From Flavobacterium nitrogenifigens (GTDB taxonomy: Bacteria > Bacteroidota > Bacteroidia > Flavobacteriales > Flavobacteriaceae), in NCBI RefSeq assembly GCF_003254565.1, contig NZ_QJRI01000182.1:372001-436000 (forward strand): a stretch of DNA of 64,000 nt, given 5' to 3'. The notes under the pieces are model-generated. The model was not told where the DNA came from. It saw only the letters and a program-made list of their open reading frames with translations, and did not search any database. Of this stretch, positions 24,751-32,936 are shown piece by piece. A program made the translations under genes and the position numbers. How positions within the stretch are numbered: the first letter of the stretch is position 1; each line of letters opens with the position of its first letter.

Positions 24751-25662
24751 TTATTTTATACAATTGATAAGCGTCTTTTCTAAATCGGTAAATTGAAACT
24801 CGAAACCTGCTTTCTGAATTTTCTCTGACGAAACACGCTGTCCGGTTAAAACTGCTACGCTCATTTGCCCAAGCATAATTTTTAATACAAAAGGCGGAAC
24901 TTTGGGCAACCATATAGTGTAATCGTACAGTTTAGCCAAAGTTTTAGAAAATCTGGCATTTGTTGTATTATCTGTTACACAAGCATTGTAGGCACCTTCT
25001 AATTTTGTGTCTTCAATGCTTTTTAAATAAATCTGGCACAGATCTTCAATATGAATCCAAGGCAGATATTGTTTGCCAGAACCCAAAATAGCGCCAAAAC
25101 CAGATTTAAATGATGGAGTCATTTTTTTTAAAAAGCCTTCGTTTTTACCTAAAACAATACCAGTTCTAATTTTGACTGTTCGAATATTTAAAGAACCGAT
25201 TTTATCTGCCGCACTTTCCCATTTCTGGCAAGTTGTGCCTAGAAAATCATCGGCAGGAGGCGTATTTTCAGTACATATTTTATGGCTTGTCATAGCGCCA
25301 TAAATTCCGATACCAGAAGCAGAAACAAAAGCTTCTAGTTTTTTATTATTCATTTCTAAAACGGAATAAATCATTTCGACTGGTCTAACACGACTTTCGA
25401 TAATGGCTCTTTTACGTCTTTTGGTCCATCTTTTTTCAACTATTCCTTCGCCAGCTAGATGAATGATGTAATCGGCATTTAGAATTGCATTTTTGTCAAT
25501 ATAGTTTTTCTTAATATCCCATTTGTAATAGGTAACTCTTGGAGTATCTTCTCTATTAGAACGGCTCAAAACAGATACAGAAAAACCCGCTTCGATCAGG
25601 ACATCTGTCAAATGTTTTCCAATGAAACCACTTCCACCTGTCAATAGAACATTTTGAGCCAT
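24751..25662 (-). CDS. TIGR01777 family epimerase (SDR39U1)
   Basis: A 303-residue extended SDR. The nucleotide motif is TGGSGFIGKHL (about 8-18); family blocks are VTYYKWDI, IIHLAGEGIVEKRWTKRRK, SASGIGIYG and a C-terminal DUF1731-like part (PPFVLKIMLGQMSVAVLTGQRV). Its biochemical role is unknown. Members often sit in light-induced clusters with photolyase and SRPBCC genes. It is transcribed divergently from the TetR gene across a palindromic spacer. Confidence 0.9.
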   Translation of the reverse strand: MAQNVLLTGGSGFIGKHLTDVLIEAGFSVSVLSRSNREDTPRVTYYKWDIKKNYIDKNAILNADYIIHLAGEGIVEKRWTKRRKRAIIESRVRPVEMIYSVLEMNNKKLEAFVSASGIGIYGAMTSHKICTENTPPADDFLGTTCQKWESAADKIGSLNIRTVKIRTGIVLGKNEGFLKKMTPSFKSGFGAILGSGKQYLPWIHIEDLCQIYLKSIEDTKLEGAYNACVTDNTTNARFSKTLAKLYDYTIWLPKVPPFVLKIMLGQMSVAVLTGQRVSSEKIQKAGFEFQFTDLEKTLINCIK

Positions 25663-25692
25663 AATAGTTTATAATATATTTAACAGTCTTGC

Positions 25693-25736
25693 TTGTTTAA
25701 GGATTAGTAAAGGTACTTAAACAATGTTTACCTTTA
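25693..25736. promoter_or_regulatory. Palindromic operator/promoter between tetR and the epimerase gene
   Basis: TTGTTTAAG (25693-25701) and CTTAAACAA (25716-25724) form a 9-bp perfect inverted repeat with a 14-nt spacer, a plausible TetR-type operator. An overlapping pair TAAAGGTA (25708-25715) / TACCTTTA (25729-25736) gives outward-facing -7-like boxes for both genes. Confidence 0.5.
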
Positions 25737-25760
25737 TGGCAAATTCTAAATTTTAATAAG

Positions 25761-26423
25761 ATGGCGACTAAAAAAAAGGTAATTACCAAAGATGATATCG
25801 TTTCAAAATATATGGAAGAGGTTCTGGAAAAAGGTCAAAAACCAAAATCGGTTTATCATTTTGCCAAAGAAAATGATTTTACAGAAGCTGAGTTTTATGC
25901 TTTTTTTGGAACATTAGAAGGTTTAGAAAAAGAAATATTCCGACTTTTTTTTGAAAACACAGTTAATCTTCTTCACAAAAATGAAGAATATCAGGGATAT
26001 GATATGAAAAATAAAATGCTGAGTTTTTATTTTACTTTTTTCGAAATCCTAACTGCCAACAGAAGCTATGTTTTACAATCGCTAAAGATGGACAGAAATC
26101 CGCTTAAAAATTTAGTTCAGCTAACTGCTCTGCGAAATAGTTTTAAAGAATACGTTTCTGAAATCCTGACAGATGATTACAGATTGGAACAGGAAAAATT
26201 TCAAAAGTTTCAGGAAAAAGCCATTCAGGAATCTTCTTGGGTGCAATTAATGATGACAATCAAATTCTGGATGGAAGACGAATCTCCTGCTTTTGAGAAA
26301 ACCGATATTTTCATTGAAAAATCAGTTAATGCCTCATTCGAATTGATGAATGTTGCGCCAATGAATCATCTGATAGATTTCGGAAAATTTTTGTTCAAAG
26401 AAAAAGTATATAGCAGACAATGA
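25761..26423 (+). CDS. TetR family transcriptional regulator
   Basis: A 220-residue regulator. An N-terminal helix-turn-helix (about 10-55: VYHFAKENDFTEAEFYAFFGTLEGL, unusual in sequence but with TetR spacing) is followed by an all-helical ligand/dimer domain. It overlaps the downstream ABC1 kinase gene by 4 nt (ATGA), so the two are cotranslated; a palindrome in its upstream spacer may be its own operator. Confidence 0.82.
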   Translation: MATKKKVITKDDIVSKYMEEVLEKGQKPKSVYHFAKENDFTEAEFYAFFGTLEGLEKEIFRLFFENTVNLLHKNEEYQGYDMKNKMLSFYFTFFEILTANRSYVLQSLKMDRNPLKNLVQLTALRNSFKEYVSEILTDDYRLEQEKFQKFQEKAIQESSWVQLMMTIKFWMEDESPAFEKTDIFIEKSVNASFELMNVAPMNHLIDFGKFLFKEKVYSRQ

Positions 26424-27724
26424 AAACAATAGACTATATCCCAACTTCAAAAATTGAGAGAGCGGGTAAATTGGTTCAGACGGGTGCTAAAATTGGCGTA
26501 AATTATGTGAAGCATTATGCCGAAAAAATAGTCAATCCGGATCTGAGCCGAGATAAGCTAAATGAGAATAATGCCGAAGATATTTATGACGGACTAAAAA
26601 GCTTAAAAGGAAGCGCCTTGAAAGTAGCTCAAATGTTAAGCATGGATAAGAACTTTCTTCCGCAGGCCTATGTAGAGAAGTTTTCTTTATCTCAGTTTTC
26701 TGTTCCGCCACTTTCTGCTCCGTTGGTTTTAAAAACATTCAAAAGCAATTTTGGGAAAACGCCTTATGAGATTTTTGACGAGTTCAACCCAAATTCTGTA
26801 AATGCGGCGAGTATTGGTCAGGTACATTTGGCAAAGAAAGGCGACAAAAAACTGGCAGTTAAAATTCAATATCCAGGTGTTGCCAATAGTATTTCGTCAG
26901 ATTTGGCTTTAGTAAAACCTATTGCTATTAGAATGTTTAATCTGCAAGGAAAAGATTCTGATAAATACTTCAAAGAAGTTGAAGACAAACTGATTGAAGA
27001 AACAAACTATTTGTTAGAATTACAACAAAGCCAAGAAGTGGTTGATGCGTGCAGTAAAATAGAAAATATTACTTTTCCGAATTATTATCCAGAGTTTTCG
27101 TCAGAGAAAATCATCACAATGGATTGGATGACTGGAATTCATCTTTCTGAATTTACAGCTATAAATAAAGATCAAGAAGCTGGTGACAAACTAGGTCAGG
27201 CGCTTTGGGATTTTTATATGTATCAAATTCATGTTTTAAGAAAAGTTCATGCAGATCCACATCCAGGGAATTTCTTGGTTGATGATCAAGACCAATTAAT
27301 CGCTTTGGATTTTGGCTGTATGAAACAAATTCCAGACGATTTCTATACACCGTATTTTGAGCTGATCAATAAAAATGTCATTACAGACGAAAAGCTTTTC
27401 AATCAGAAATTATTCGAATTAGAGATTCTTCGTCCAGATGATACACCAGCAGAGATCGAATATTTCACCGAAATGTTTCACGATTTATTGTCTCTTTTTA
27501 CAAAACCTTTCCAAAACGAAACTTTCGATTTTGCCGACGAAGAATTTTTCGATGCAATCGCACAATTAGGAAAACGATTCTCAGAAGATACCAACTTGAA
27601 AAAAATGAACGGAAGTCGCGGTTCTAAGCATTTTATTTACATGAACCGTACTTTCTTTGGTCTGTATAATTTAATGTTCGATTTGAAAGCTAAAATTGTA
27701 GTTGATAATTATTCGAAATACTAG
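26420..27724 (+). CDS. ABC1/UbiB-type atypical protein kinase family protein
   Basis: A 434-residue member of the UbiB/COQ8 family. Seen are ALKVAQMLSMDKNFLPQAY (position of the KxGQ motif, here K-V-A-Q), NAASIGQVHLAKKGDKKLAVKIQYPG (alanine-rich loop and lysine), HVLRKVHADPHPGNFLVDD (catalytic loop) and IALDFGCMK (metal aspartate). Family members support isoprenoid-lipid biology such as quinone synthesis. No C-terminal membrane helices are obvious. It forms a pair with the TetR gene and ends at a strong terminator. Confidence 0.9.
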   Translation: MKTIDYIPTSKIERAGKLVQTGAKIGVNYVKHYAEKIVNPDLSRDKLNENNAEDIYDGLKSLKGSALKVAQMLSMDKNFLPQAYVEKFSLSQFSVPPLSAPLVLKTFKSNFGKTPYEIFDEFNPNSVNAASIGQVHLAKKGDKKLAVKIQYPGVANSISSDLALVKPIAIRMFNLQGKDSDKYFKEVEDKLIEETNYLLELQQSQEVVDACSKIENITFPNYYPEFSSEKIITMDWMTGIHLSEFTAINKDQEAGDKLGQALWDFYMYQIHVLRKVHADPHPGNFLVDDQDQLIALDFGCMKQIPDDFYTPYFELINKNVITDEKLFNQKLFELEILRPDDTPAEIEYFTEMFHDLLSLFTKPFQNETFDFADEEFFDAIAQLGKRFSEDTNLKKMNGSRGSKHFIYMNRTFFGLYNLMFDLKAKIVVDNYSKY

Positions 27725-27777
27725 AAGTTTAGAAATTCCAAGTTTTTTAAAAATCCAAATTCCAATTTAACACATAG

Positions 27778-27817
27778 ACCTTTGTCAAAGTTCAAAACTT
27801 TGACAAAGGTTTTTTTA
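27778..27817 (+). terminator. Strong intrinsic terminator
   Basis: A perfect 15-bp stem ACCTTTGTCAAAGTT (27778-27792) / AACTTTGACAAAGGT (27796-27810) has a CAA loop and a 7-T tail. It follows the ABC1 kinase gene. Confidence 0.9.
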
Positions 27818-27824
27818 GTTTAGT

Positions 27825-27926
27825 TTGTTATCCTGAGGAACGAAGGATCACACTCGCAAATCGACAAAGGTTGGCGGCATTCTGTATGGAGTTTCTAGTG
27901 TGATCCTTCGTTCCTCAGGATGACAA
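27825..27926. repeat. Long palindromic repeat (TCCTGAGGAACGAAGGATC type)
   Basis: The left arm 27831-27854 begins TCCTGAGGAACGAAGGATCA and the right arm 27897-27920 is its exact complement, 24 bp with a 42-nt loop. With one mismatch the arms extend to about 27825 and 27926. This word is familiar from intergenic DNA of Bacteroidota. It lies between the convergent ABC1 and photolyase genes. Confidence 0.85.
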
Positions 27927-27963
27927 AAATGAGTATAAACCCGAAACTTGAAACAAAAAAACT

Positions 27964-29259
27964 TTATTTCAAAATCCCAGCCTTGTAAGTCGCAATAGCA
28001 CGATCTCTTGCAAAGGTGTGATCAATCATGGGTTCGTTGTAGCTGAGATCAAATTCAGGAATCCATTTGCGGATGTATTCTCCTTTCGGGTCAAATTTCT
28101 TTTGTTGAATTTCAGGATTAAAAACTCTAAAATAAGGCGCGGCATCGCAACCTGTTCCTGCTGCCCATTGCCAGTTTCCTACATTTGAAGCCAATTCAAA
28201 ATCTAAAAGTTTTTCTGCAAAATAAGCTTCACCCCATTGCCAGTTGATCAGTAAATGTTTGCATAAAAAACTCGCCACAACCATGCGAACGCGATTGTGC
28301 ATATATCCTGTTTCATTCAACTGACGCATTCCGGCATCAACCATCGGATATCCGGTTGTTCCAGAACACCATCGTTTGAAATCTTCTTCATTATTTCGCC
28401 ATTGAATTCCGTCATAATTAGACTTAAAATTATGATTGACACAATTCGGGAAACTAAACAAAATCTGAATAAAGAATTCTCTCCAGATTAATTCACTTAA
28501 AAATGTCTGATTTTTTCTATTTGCCCAATTTACTAATTTTCTAATGCTAACGGTTCCAAATCGTAAATGTGGCGAAAGATAAGAAGTGCTGTCTAAAGCT
28601 GGAAAATCTCTTGTTTCTTTATAATTAGCAATTTGTGTTAAGTTGTGAGGAAGAACTTTTGTAGAGCTTCTTTCAAAACCAATTGCAGTTAAATCTGGAA
28701 ATATAAATTTATTTTTTCCAAAATTAGATTGATGTGAAGTAGAATCATATTCTGGAACTGATCCTAAAAAATGATATTTCTCTAGCCATTTATTTTTATA
28801 AGGCGTGTAAACCGTATAAGGAAGCCCGTCTGCTTTTGTGATTTCTTTTTCTTCAAAAATTACATGATCTTTATAAGAGAAAGTTTCAATTTTGTTTTCT
28901 TTTAATAAAGCAGTTATCGTTGTGTCACGTTTGATAGCAAAAGGTTCGTAATCTTTGTTAAAGAAAACCGATTGAATATCAAATTCTTCAATAAGCGATT
29001 TCCAAACGTCAGTAGTTTTTCCTTTTTTAATTAAAATGGAAGAATCAAGTTGATTCAATTCTGAGTTTATCTTTTCTAATGAATCATAGATAAAAGTTAC
29101 TCTAGCGTCGTTTTTAGGAAGATGTTCTAGAATGTCATCGTCAAAAATGAATAATGGAACAACAGGAAAGTTAGATTGCAAAGCATGAAATAATCCCGTA
29201 TTGTCTTCTAAACGTAAATCACGTCTGAACCAGAATAAAGTAACTTTTTGTTTTGTCAT
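27964..29259 (-). CDS. phrB: Deoxyribodipyrimidine photolyase / cryptochrome
   Basis: A 431-residue flavoprotein. The photolyase N domain begins TLFWFRRDLRLEDNTGL; the FAD domain contains SPHLRFGTVSIRK, LIWREFFIQI, WCSGTTGYPMVDAGMRQL, HNRVRMVVASFL and the C-terminal WQWAAGTGCDAAPYFRVFNP block. These match class I photolyases that repair cyclobutane dimers; a (6-4) or cryptochrome role cannot be excluded. It lies in a minus-strand series with SRPBCC and carotenoid genes. Confidence 0.95.
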   Translation of the reverse strand: MTKQKVTLFWFRRDLRLEDNTGLFHALQSNFPVVPLFIFDDDILEHLPKNDARVTFIYDSLEKINSELNQLDSSILIKKGKTTDVWKSLIEEFDIQSVFFNKDYEPFAIKRDTTITALLKENKIETFSYKDHVIFEEKEITKADGLPYTVYTPYKNKWLEKYHFLGSVPEYDSTSHQSNFGKNKFIFPDLTAIGFERSSTKVLPHNLTQIANYKETRDFPALDSTSYLSPHLRFGTVSIRKLVNWANRKNQTFLSELIWREFFIQILFSFPNCVNHNFKSNYDGIQWRNNEEDFKRWCSGTTGYPMVDAGMRQLNETGYMHNRVRMVVASFLCKHLLINWQWGEAYFAEKLLDFELASNVGNWQWAAGTGCDAAPYFRVFNPEIQQKKFDPKGEYIRKWIPEFDLSYNEPMIDHTFARDRAIATYKAGILK

Positions 29260-29310
29260 TGTTTTATCTTAATAAAGTAATTTAAAGGTTTTTTGTTTGG
29301 CATCGAATGG

Positions 29311-29390
29311 CTCGCAAAGACGCTAAGTCGCAAAGCAATTCTTTCATAAGCCTTTGTAAATAAAAAATTGCGACTTAGCGTCTTTGCGAG
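29311..29390. repeat. Palindromic repeat (CGCAAAGACGCTAAGTCGC type)
   Basis: A 23-bp perfect inverted repeat, left arm 29311-29333 and right arm 29368-29390, with a 34-nt loop. It lies between the SRPBCC and photolyase genes and could fold into a long hairpin in their shared transcript. It is a common intergenic word in Flavobacteria as far as recalled. Confidence 0.85.
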
Positions 29391-29407
29391 ATTCAAAAAT
29401 TTGTGGC

Positions 29408-29875
29408 TTACTTTTTAGAATTAAATAACTCTTCGATTTTGTTATATCGGTAATCGAAAATGTTTTTCAGTTTGTTTTTTACGACTAAACGGTTTATGAT
29501 TCTTCCTAGAATTCCGAGTGGGAGAACGTAATGAACAATGTCGGTCATTTTTGTTCCTCCATCTGATGTTGGTTCAAAGAAATGTTTGTGATGCCAAAGT
29601 TTATAAGGCCCGTATTGCTGAATATCTACAAAATACTCATTTTCTTGGCAAGCCGTAATTTCGGTAATCCAAGACATTTTGATTCCAAAAAGTGGTTTTA
29701 AGGTGTAGGTAATAATCTGTCCGTGATACATGCGTTTGCCGTCATAATCCTGAATTTGGAAATTGATGGTATCTAGTGTAATAGTTTGCAGGTTTATCGG
29801 ACTTGAGAAAAAATCCCAGCAATCTTCTACACTTGCATTTATATGCTGTACGGTCACTATTTTGTATAATTTCAT
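29408..29875 (-). CDS. SRPBCC family protein
   Basis: A 155-residue START-like (SRPBCC) protein: HINASVEDCWDFFSSPINLQ at the N terminus, then ITYTLKPLFGIKMSWITEI and GGTKMTDIVHYVLPLGILG near the end. The ATG at 29875 is favoured over 29938, which lies in the preceding crtZ gene. This subgroup is often encoded beside photolyase and carotenoid genes and is sometimes mis-annotated as a cell-division inhibitor. Ligand unknown. Confidence 0.85.
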   Translation of the reverse strand: MKLYKIVTVQHINASVEDCWDFFSSPINLQTITLDTINFQIQDYDGKRMYHGQIITYTLKPLFGIKMSWITEITACQENEYFVDIQQYGPYKLWHHKHFFEPTSDGGTKMTDIVHYVLPLGILGRIINRLVVKNKLKNIFDYRYNKIEELFNSKK

Positions 29876-29909
29876 AATCAAATTGTTCTTGAAAAACGCC
29901 CAAATAATG

Positions 29910-30350
29910 CTACATTTTATAATATTTGAATGGAACAAACAACATTCCGAAACATTCTCCTTTTTCTTTTTCTAAGTGTTTGTGGTGTATTTTATGAGCT
30001 TTTCTGAGTCCGATGAGGTATTTGTTTTTGGTGTTTTTAAACCATTTAAATCGCTGATGGATTAAAACATCATGGATTAGAAAATAACAAGCGCCATAAA
30101 GTGTAATGCCGCATGCGATAAAAAAAAGATAATTGAATCCGCCTTCGACACCAAAATAGAATAAGATAATACTCGGAGTGGCAAAAATGACAAAGAAAAT
30201 ATCGTTGCGCTCAAAGGTGTTTTCATATTTCGGCTGATGATGATCGGCGTGAAAATACCACATAAAACCATGCATGACGTATTTGTGCGTAAGCCACGTA
30301 ACACATTCCATGAACAGAAAAACGCCTAAAAAGATTAGAAAAGAAACCAT
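29910..30350 (-). CDS. crtZ: Beta-carotene hydroxylase
   Basis: A 146-residue membrane di-iron hydroxylase that turns beta-carotene into zeaxanthin. Histidine motifs are visible in order: THKYVMHG (H22, H27), FHADHHQP (H34, H37, H38), an internal FLIHDVLIHQRF, and KAHKIHHKH near the C terminus. Four hydrophobic segments fit the family. It lies downstream of crtB across a 130-bp repeat element. Confidence 0.93.
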   Translation of the reverse strand: MVSFLIFLGVFLFMECVTWLTHKYVMHGFMWYFHADHHQPKYENTFERNDIFFVIFATPSIILFYFGVEGGFNYLFFIACGITLYGACYFLIHDVLIHQRFKWFKNTKNKYLIGLRKAHKIHHKHLEKEKGECFGMLFVPFKYYKM

Positions 30351-30450
30351 TTTGTAATGTTGATGTTTTAAAATTATCGTTTTATTGTTTTTGAGTTTTG
30401 CTTTAAATTATAAAAGATTGACTCAAAAAGGTTTTTGTTTGTATTTTTAA

Positions 30451-30580
30451 ACGCATAGAGACATAGATTTTTGTTTTCTTGAAAAGATTGTTGAAAGAAA
30501 CTAGTTTCTAACACATAGCTATGTTTGTTTATGCAAGTGAAACGTCTTTTGTAGATTTAGCATTCTATGATTCTATGTGT
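30451..30580. repeat. 130-bp terminal-inverted-repeat element, copy B
   Basis: The left end ACGCATAGAGACATAG (30451-30466) and right end CTATGATTCTATGTGT (30565-30580) match as inverted repeats at 13 of 16 positions. The core shares GAAACTAGTT, CTAACACATAGCTATGTTTG and AAGTGAAACG with copy A at 22318, in the same orientation. It sits between crtB and crtZ inside the carotenoid gene run. Confidence 0.8.
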
Positions 30581-30587
30581 TTAAAAA

Positions 30588-31427
30588 TTAAACCAACTTC
30601 AATTTATAAGTCACAAAAGACTGCGCCAAAAGCCCTGCTTTTGTATAATTAGAAACTCGAATCCTAGCATTTCCAATTTCGTAATACGGGGTATTTTTTA
30701 GCTTTTTGAGTAATTTTTTGTAATATATATAGGCAGTATAAACTCCGAATTTAGCTTCTATAGGCAGCTTTACAATTCCTTGATAGGCAATTCTGAAATC
30801 TTCTTCAATTTCTTTGATAATCTGATTTTTTGAATCTTCGTTAAAATTATTCAAGTTTATGCCTGGGAAATAAGAACGGTTTAAGATGGTATTATCGTCT
30901 TTTAAATCTCTAAGGAAATTGACTTTCTGAAAAGCCGATCCTAATCGCATGGCTTCATATTTCAGCTGTTCGTATTTGTGCTCTTTTCCAGTCACAAAAA
31001 CTTTTAGGCACATTAAACCCACAACATCTGCAGAGCCATAAATGTAATCGATGTATTCGGTTTGTGTTTGGTAATTTGATTTTATAAGATCCATTTTCAT
31101 GCTTTTTAGAAAAGCCTGAACCAAATCGTCGGTGATATTATATTCTTTTACCGTTTGCTGAAAAGAATTCAAAATCGGGTTTAAGCTGATGCCCAATTCC
31201 ATTGCTTTGTAATACTCTTTTTCAAAATCTTCAATTAGATATTCTTTTTCGTAACCGTGAAATGAATCTACAATTTCGTCGGCAAAACGTACAAATCCGT
31301 AAATGCTGTAAATAGCATCACGAATGCTTGGCGAAAGCATTTTTACAGCAAGAGAAAATGAAGTGCTGTAATTTTTGGTAACCAATTTGCTGCATTTGAA
31401 AGAAACGGCGTCGAATAGTGATTTCAT
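30588..31427 (-). CDS. crtB: Phytoene synthase
   Basis: A 279-residue trans-isoprenyl diphosphate synthase condensing two geranylgeranyl diphosphates. The first acidic motif is YGFVRFADEIVDS (about 43-55). The second region reads LGSAFQKVNFLRDLKDD (about 160-178), with the conserved ARG-type block replaced by GLMCLKVF earlier. It starts 3 nt after crtI, indicating tight coupling. Confidence 0.94.
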   Translation of the reverse strand: MKSLFDAVSFKCSKLVTKNYSTSFSLAVKMLSPSIRDAIYSIYGFVRFADEIVDSFHGYEKEYLIEDFEKEYYKAMELGISLNPILNSFQQTVKEYNITDDLVQAFLKSMKMDLIKSNYQTQTEYIDYIYGSADVVGLMCLKVFVTGKEHKYEQLKYEAMRLGSAFQKVNFLRDLKDDNTILNRSYFPGINLNNFNEDSKNQIIKEIEEDFRIAYQGIVKLPIEAKFGVYTAYIYYKKLLKKLKNTPYYEIGNARIRVSNYTKAGLLAQSFVTYKLKLV

Positions 31428-31430
31428 TTT

Positions 31431-32897
31431 TTAAGATCTAAAAGATTTTTGAATTAATTCAGCTGCTAGTTTTCCTGAAATTAAAGCAGGCGGAACACCT
31501 GGACCAGGAACGGTTAATTGTCCTGTAAAATATAGATTTCTGACTTTTTTACTTTTCAATTTTGGTCTCAAAAAAGCCGTTTGCAATAAAGTATTGGCCA
31601 TTCCGTAAGCATTTCCTTTGTAGGCATTGTAATCGGCGACAAAGTCATTTTTACAGAATGATCTCTTAAAGATAATGTTATTTTTAATTTTTTGCTGGGT
31701 AAGTTCTTCAAAACGAGAAATGATTTTTTCAAAATACTCTTCTCTCAGTTCTTCAGTATCTTCAATTCCGGGAGCAAGCGGAATCAAGAAAAATCCAGAT
31801 TCCATTCCGTCTGGCGCTGCAGTTTTATCTGTTTTAGAAGGAAAGTTGGCGTAGAACAACGGAGATTCTGGCCACTTGGGTTGATCATAAATAGCTGCTG
31901 CATGCTGATTGAAATCGACATCAAAGAACAAAGCATGATGCGAAATGTTCTCTATTTTTTTATCAAAACCAATAAAAAATAGGAGAGAAGAAGGGGCAAA
32001 AACTCTATTCTCCCAATATTTTTCAGAATACATTCTGTGTTTGTTTTCTAGTAAAGTCTCAGAATGCTGATAATCTGCTCCGCTTAAAACAACATCTGCT
32101 TTTATTGTTTGTCCGTTAATCACAATTCCAGTTGCTATTTTATTTTCGACAAGAATCTTTTCTATTGGCGAATTGGTTTTAATGGTTACGCCAAGTTCCA
32201 AAGCCAGTTTTTCGATTCCTCGAATGACATCAAACATTCCTGTTTTTGGATGCCAAGTTCCGAGACCGAAATCGGCATAATTCATAAAATTGTAAAATGA
32301 AGGCGTTTTGTCCGGTTTTGCTCCAAGAAATAAAACCGGAAATTCAAGAATCTGAACTAATCTTTCATTTTTAAAATTTTTTCGAATATCAGCACTAACA
32401 TTTTTAAAAAACTGATCTAGCTTTAAAGCAGTTTCTTTAGTGATTAATTCGAGAGGGGAAACCCCTGGGCGGTAAACCAAATCCTTAATAGCAATGTCAT
32501 AGTTGCTTTTAGCTTGGTCAATAAAATTCTGCAGTTTTATACCGCTTCCTTTTTCTATGGTTTCAAAAGTGTATTTTATTTCTTCTAAATTATCATAAAT
32601 ACTGATAAAATCATCGATTCCGAAATAAACCCTGTAGGCTGGATTTAATTTTATCAGTTCGTAGTAATCAGAAGGTTTTTTATTGAAGTCCTGAAAAAAG
32701 CGTTCAAAAACGTCTGGCATCCAATACCAGCTTGGTCCCATGTCAAAAGTGAAGCCATCTGCTTTAAACTGTCTCGCACGTCCGCCAATTGTATTGTTTT
32801 TTTCGTAAACAGTTACCTCGTTTCCTTGTTGGGCAAGGTAACATGCGGCTGCTAAAGAAGAGAAGCCTGAACCTATTATTTGAATCGTCTTTCTCAT
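31431..32897 (-). CDS. crtI: Phytoene desaturase
   Basis: A 488-residue FAD-dependent desaturase converting phytoene to lycopene. The N-terminal dinucleotide fold is IIGSGFSSLAAACYLAQQG with VYEKNNTIGGRAR; FTFDMGPSWYWMPDVFERFF follows. The C-terminal signature is TGQLTVPGPGVPPALISGK. It is followed by crtB and preceded (40 nt) by the CarH-like regulator gene. Confidence 0.95.
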   Translation of the reverse strand: MRKTIQIIGSGFSSLAAACYLAQQGNEVTVYEKNNTIGGRARQFKADGFTFDMGPSWYWMPDVFERFFQDFNKKPSDYYELIKLNPAYRVYFGIDDFISIYDNLEEIKYTFETIEKGSGIKLQNFIDQAKSNYDIAIKDLVYRPGVSPLELITKETALKLDQFFKNVSADIRKNFKNERLVQILEFPVLFLGAKPDKTPSFYNFMNYADFGLGTWHPKTGMFDVIRGIEKLALELGVTIKTNSPIEKILVENKIATGIVINGQTIKADVVLSGADYQHSETLLENKHRMYSEKYWENRVFAPSSLLFFIGFDKKIENISHHALFFDVDFNQHAAAIYDQPKWPESPLFYANFPSKTDKTAAPDGMESGFFLIPLAPGIEDTEELREEYFEKIISRFEELTQQKIKNNIIFKRSFCKNDFVADYNAYKGNAYGMANTLLQTAFLRPKLKSKKVRNLYFTGQLTVPGPGVPPALISGKLAAELIQKSFRS

Positions 32898-32936
32898 TTG
32901 TTTAACAAATATACGAAAAACTTAAACAAAAATAAA

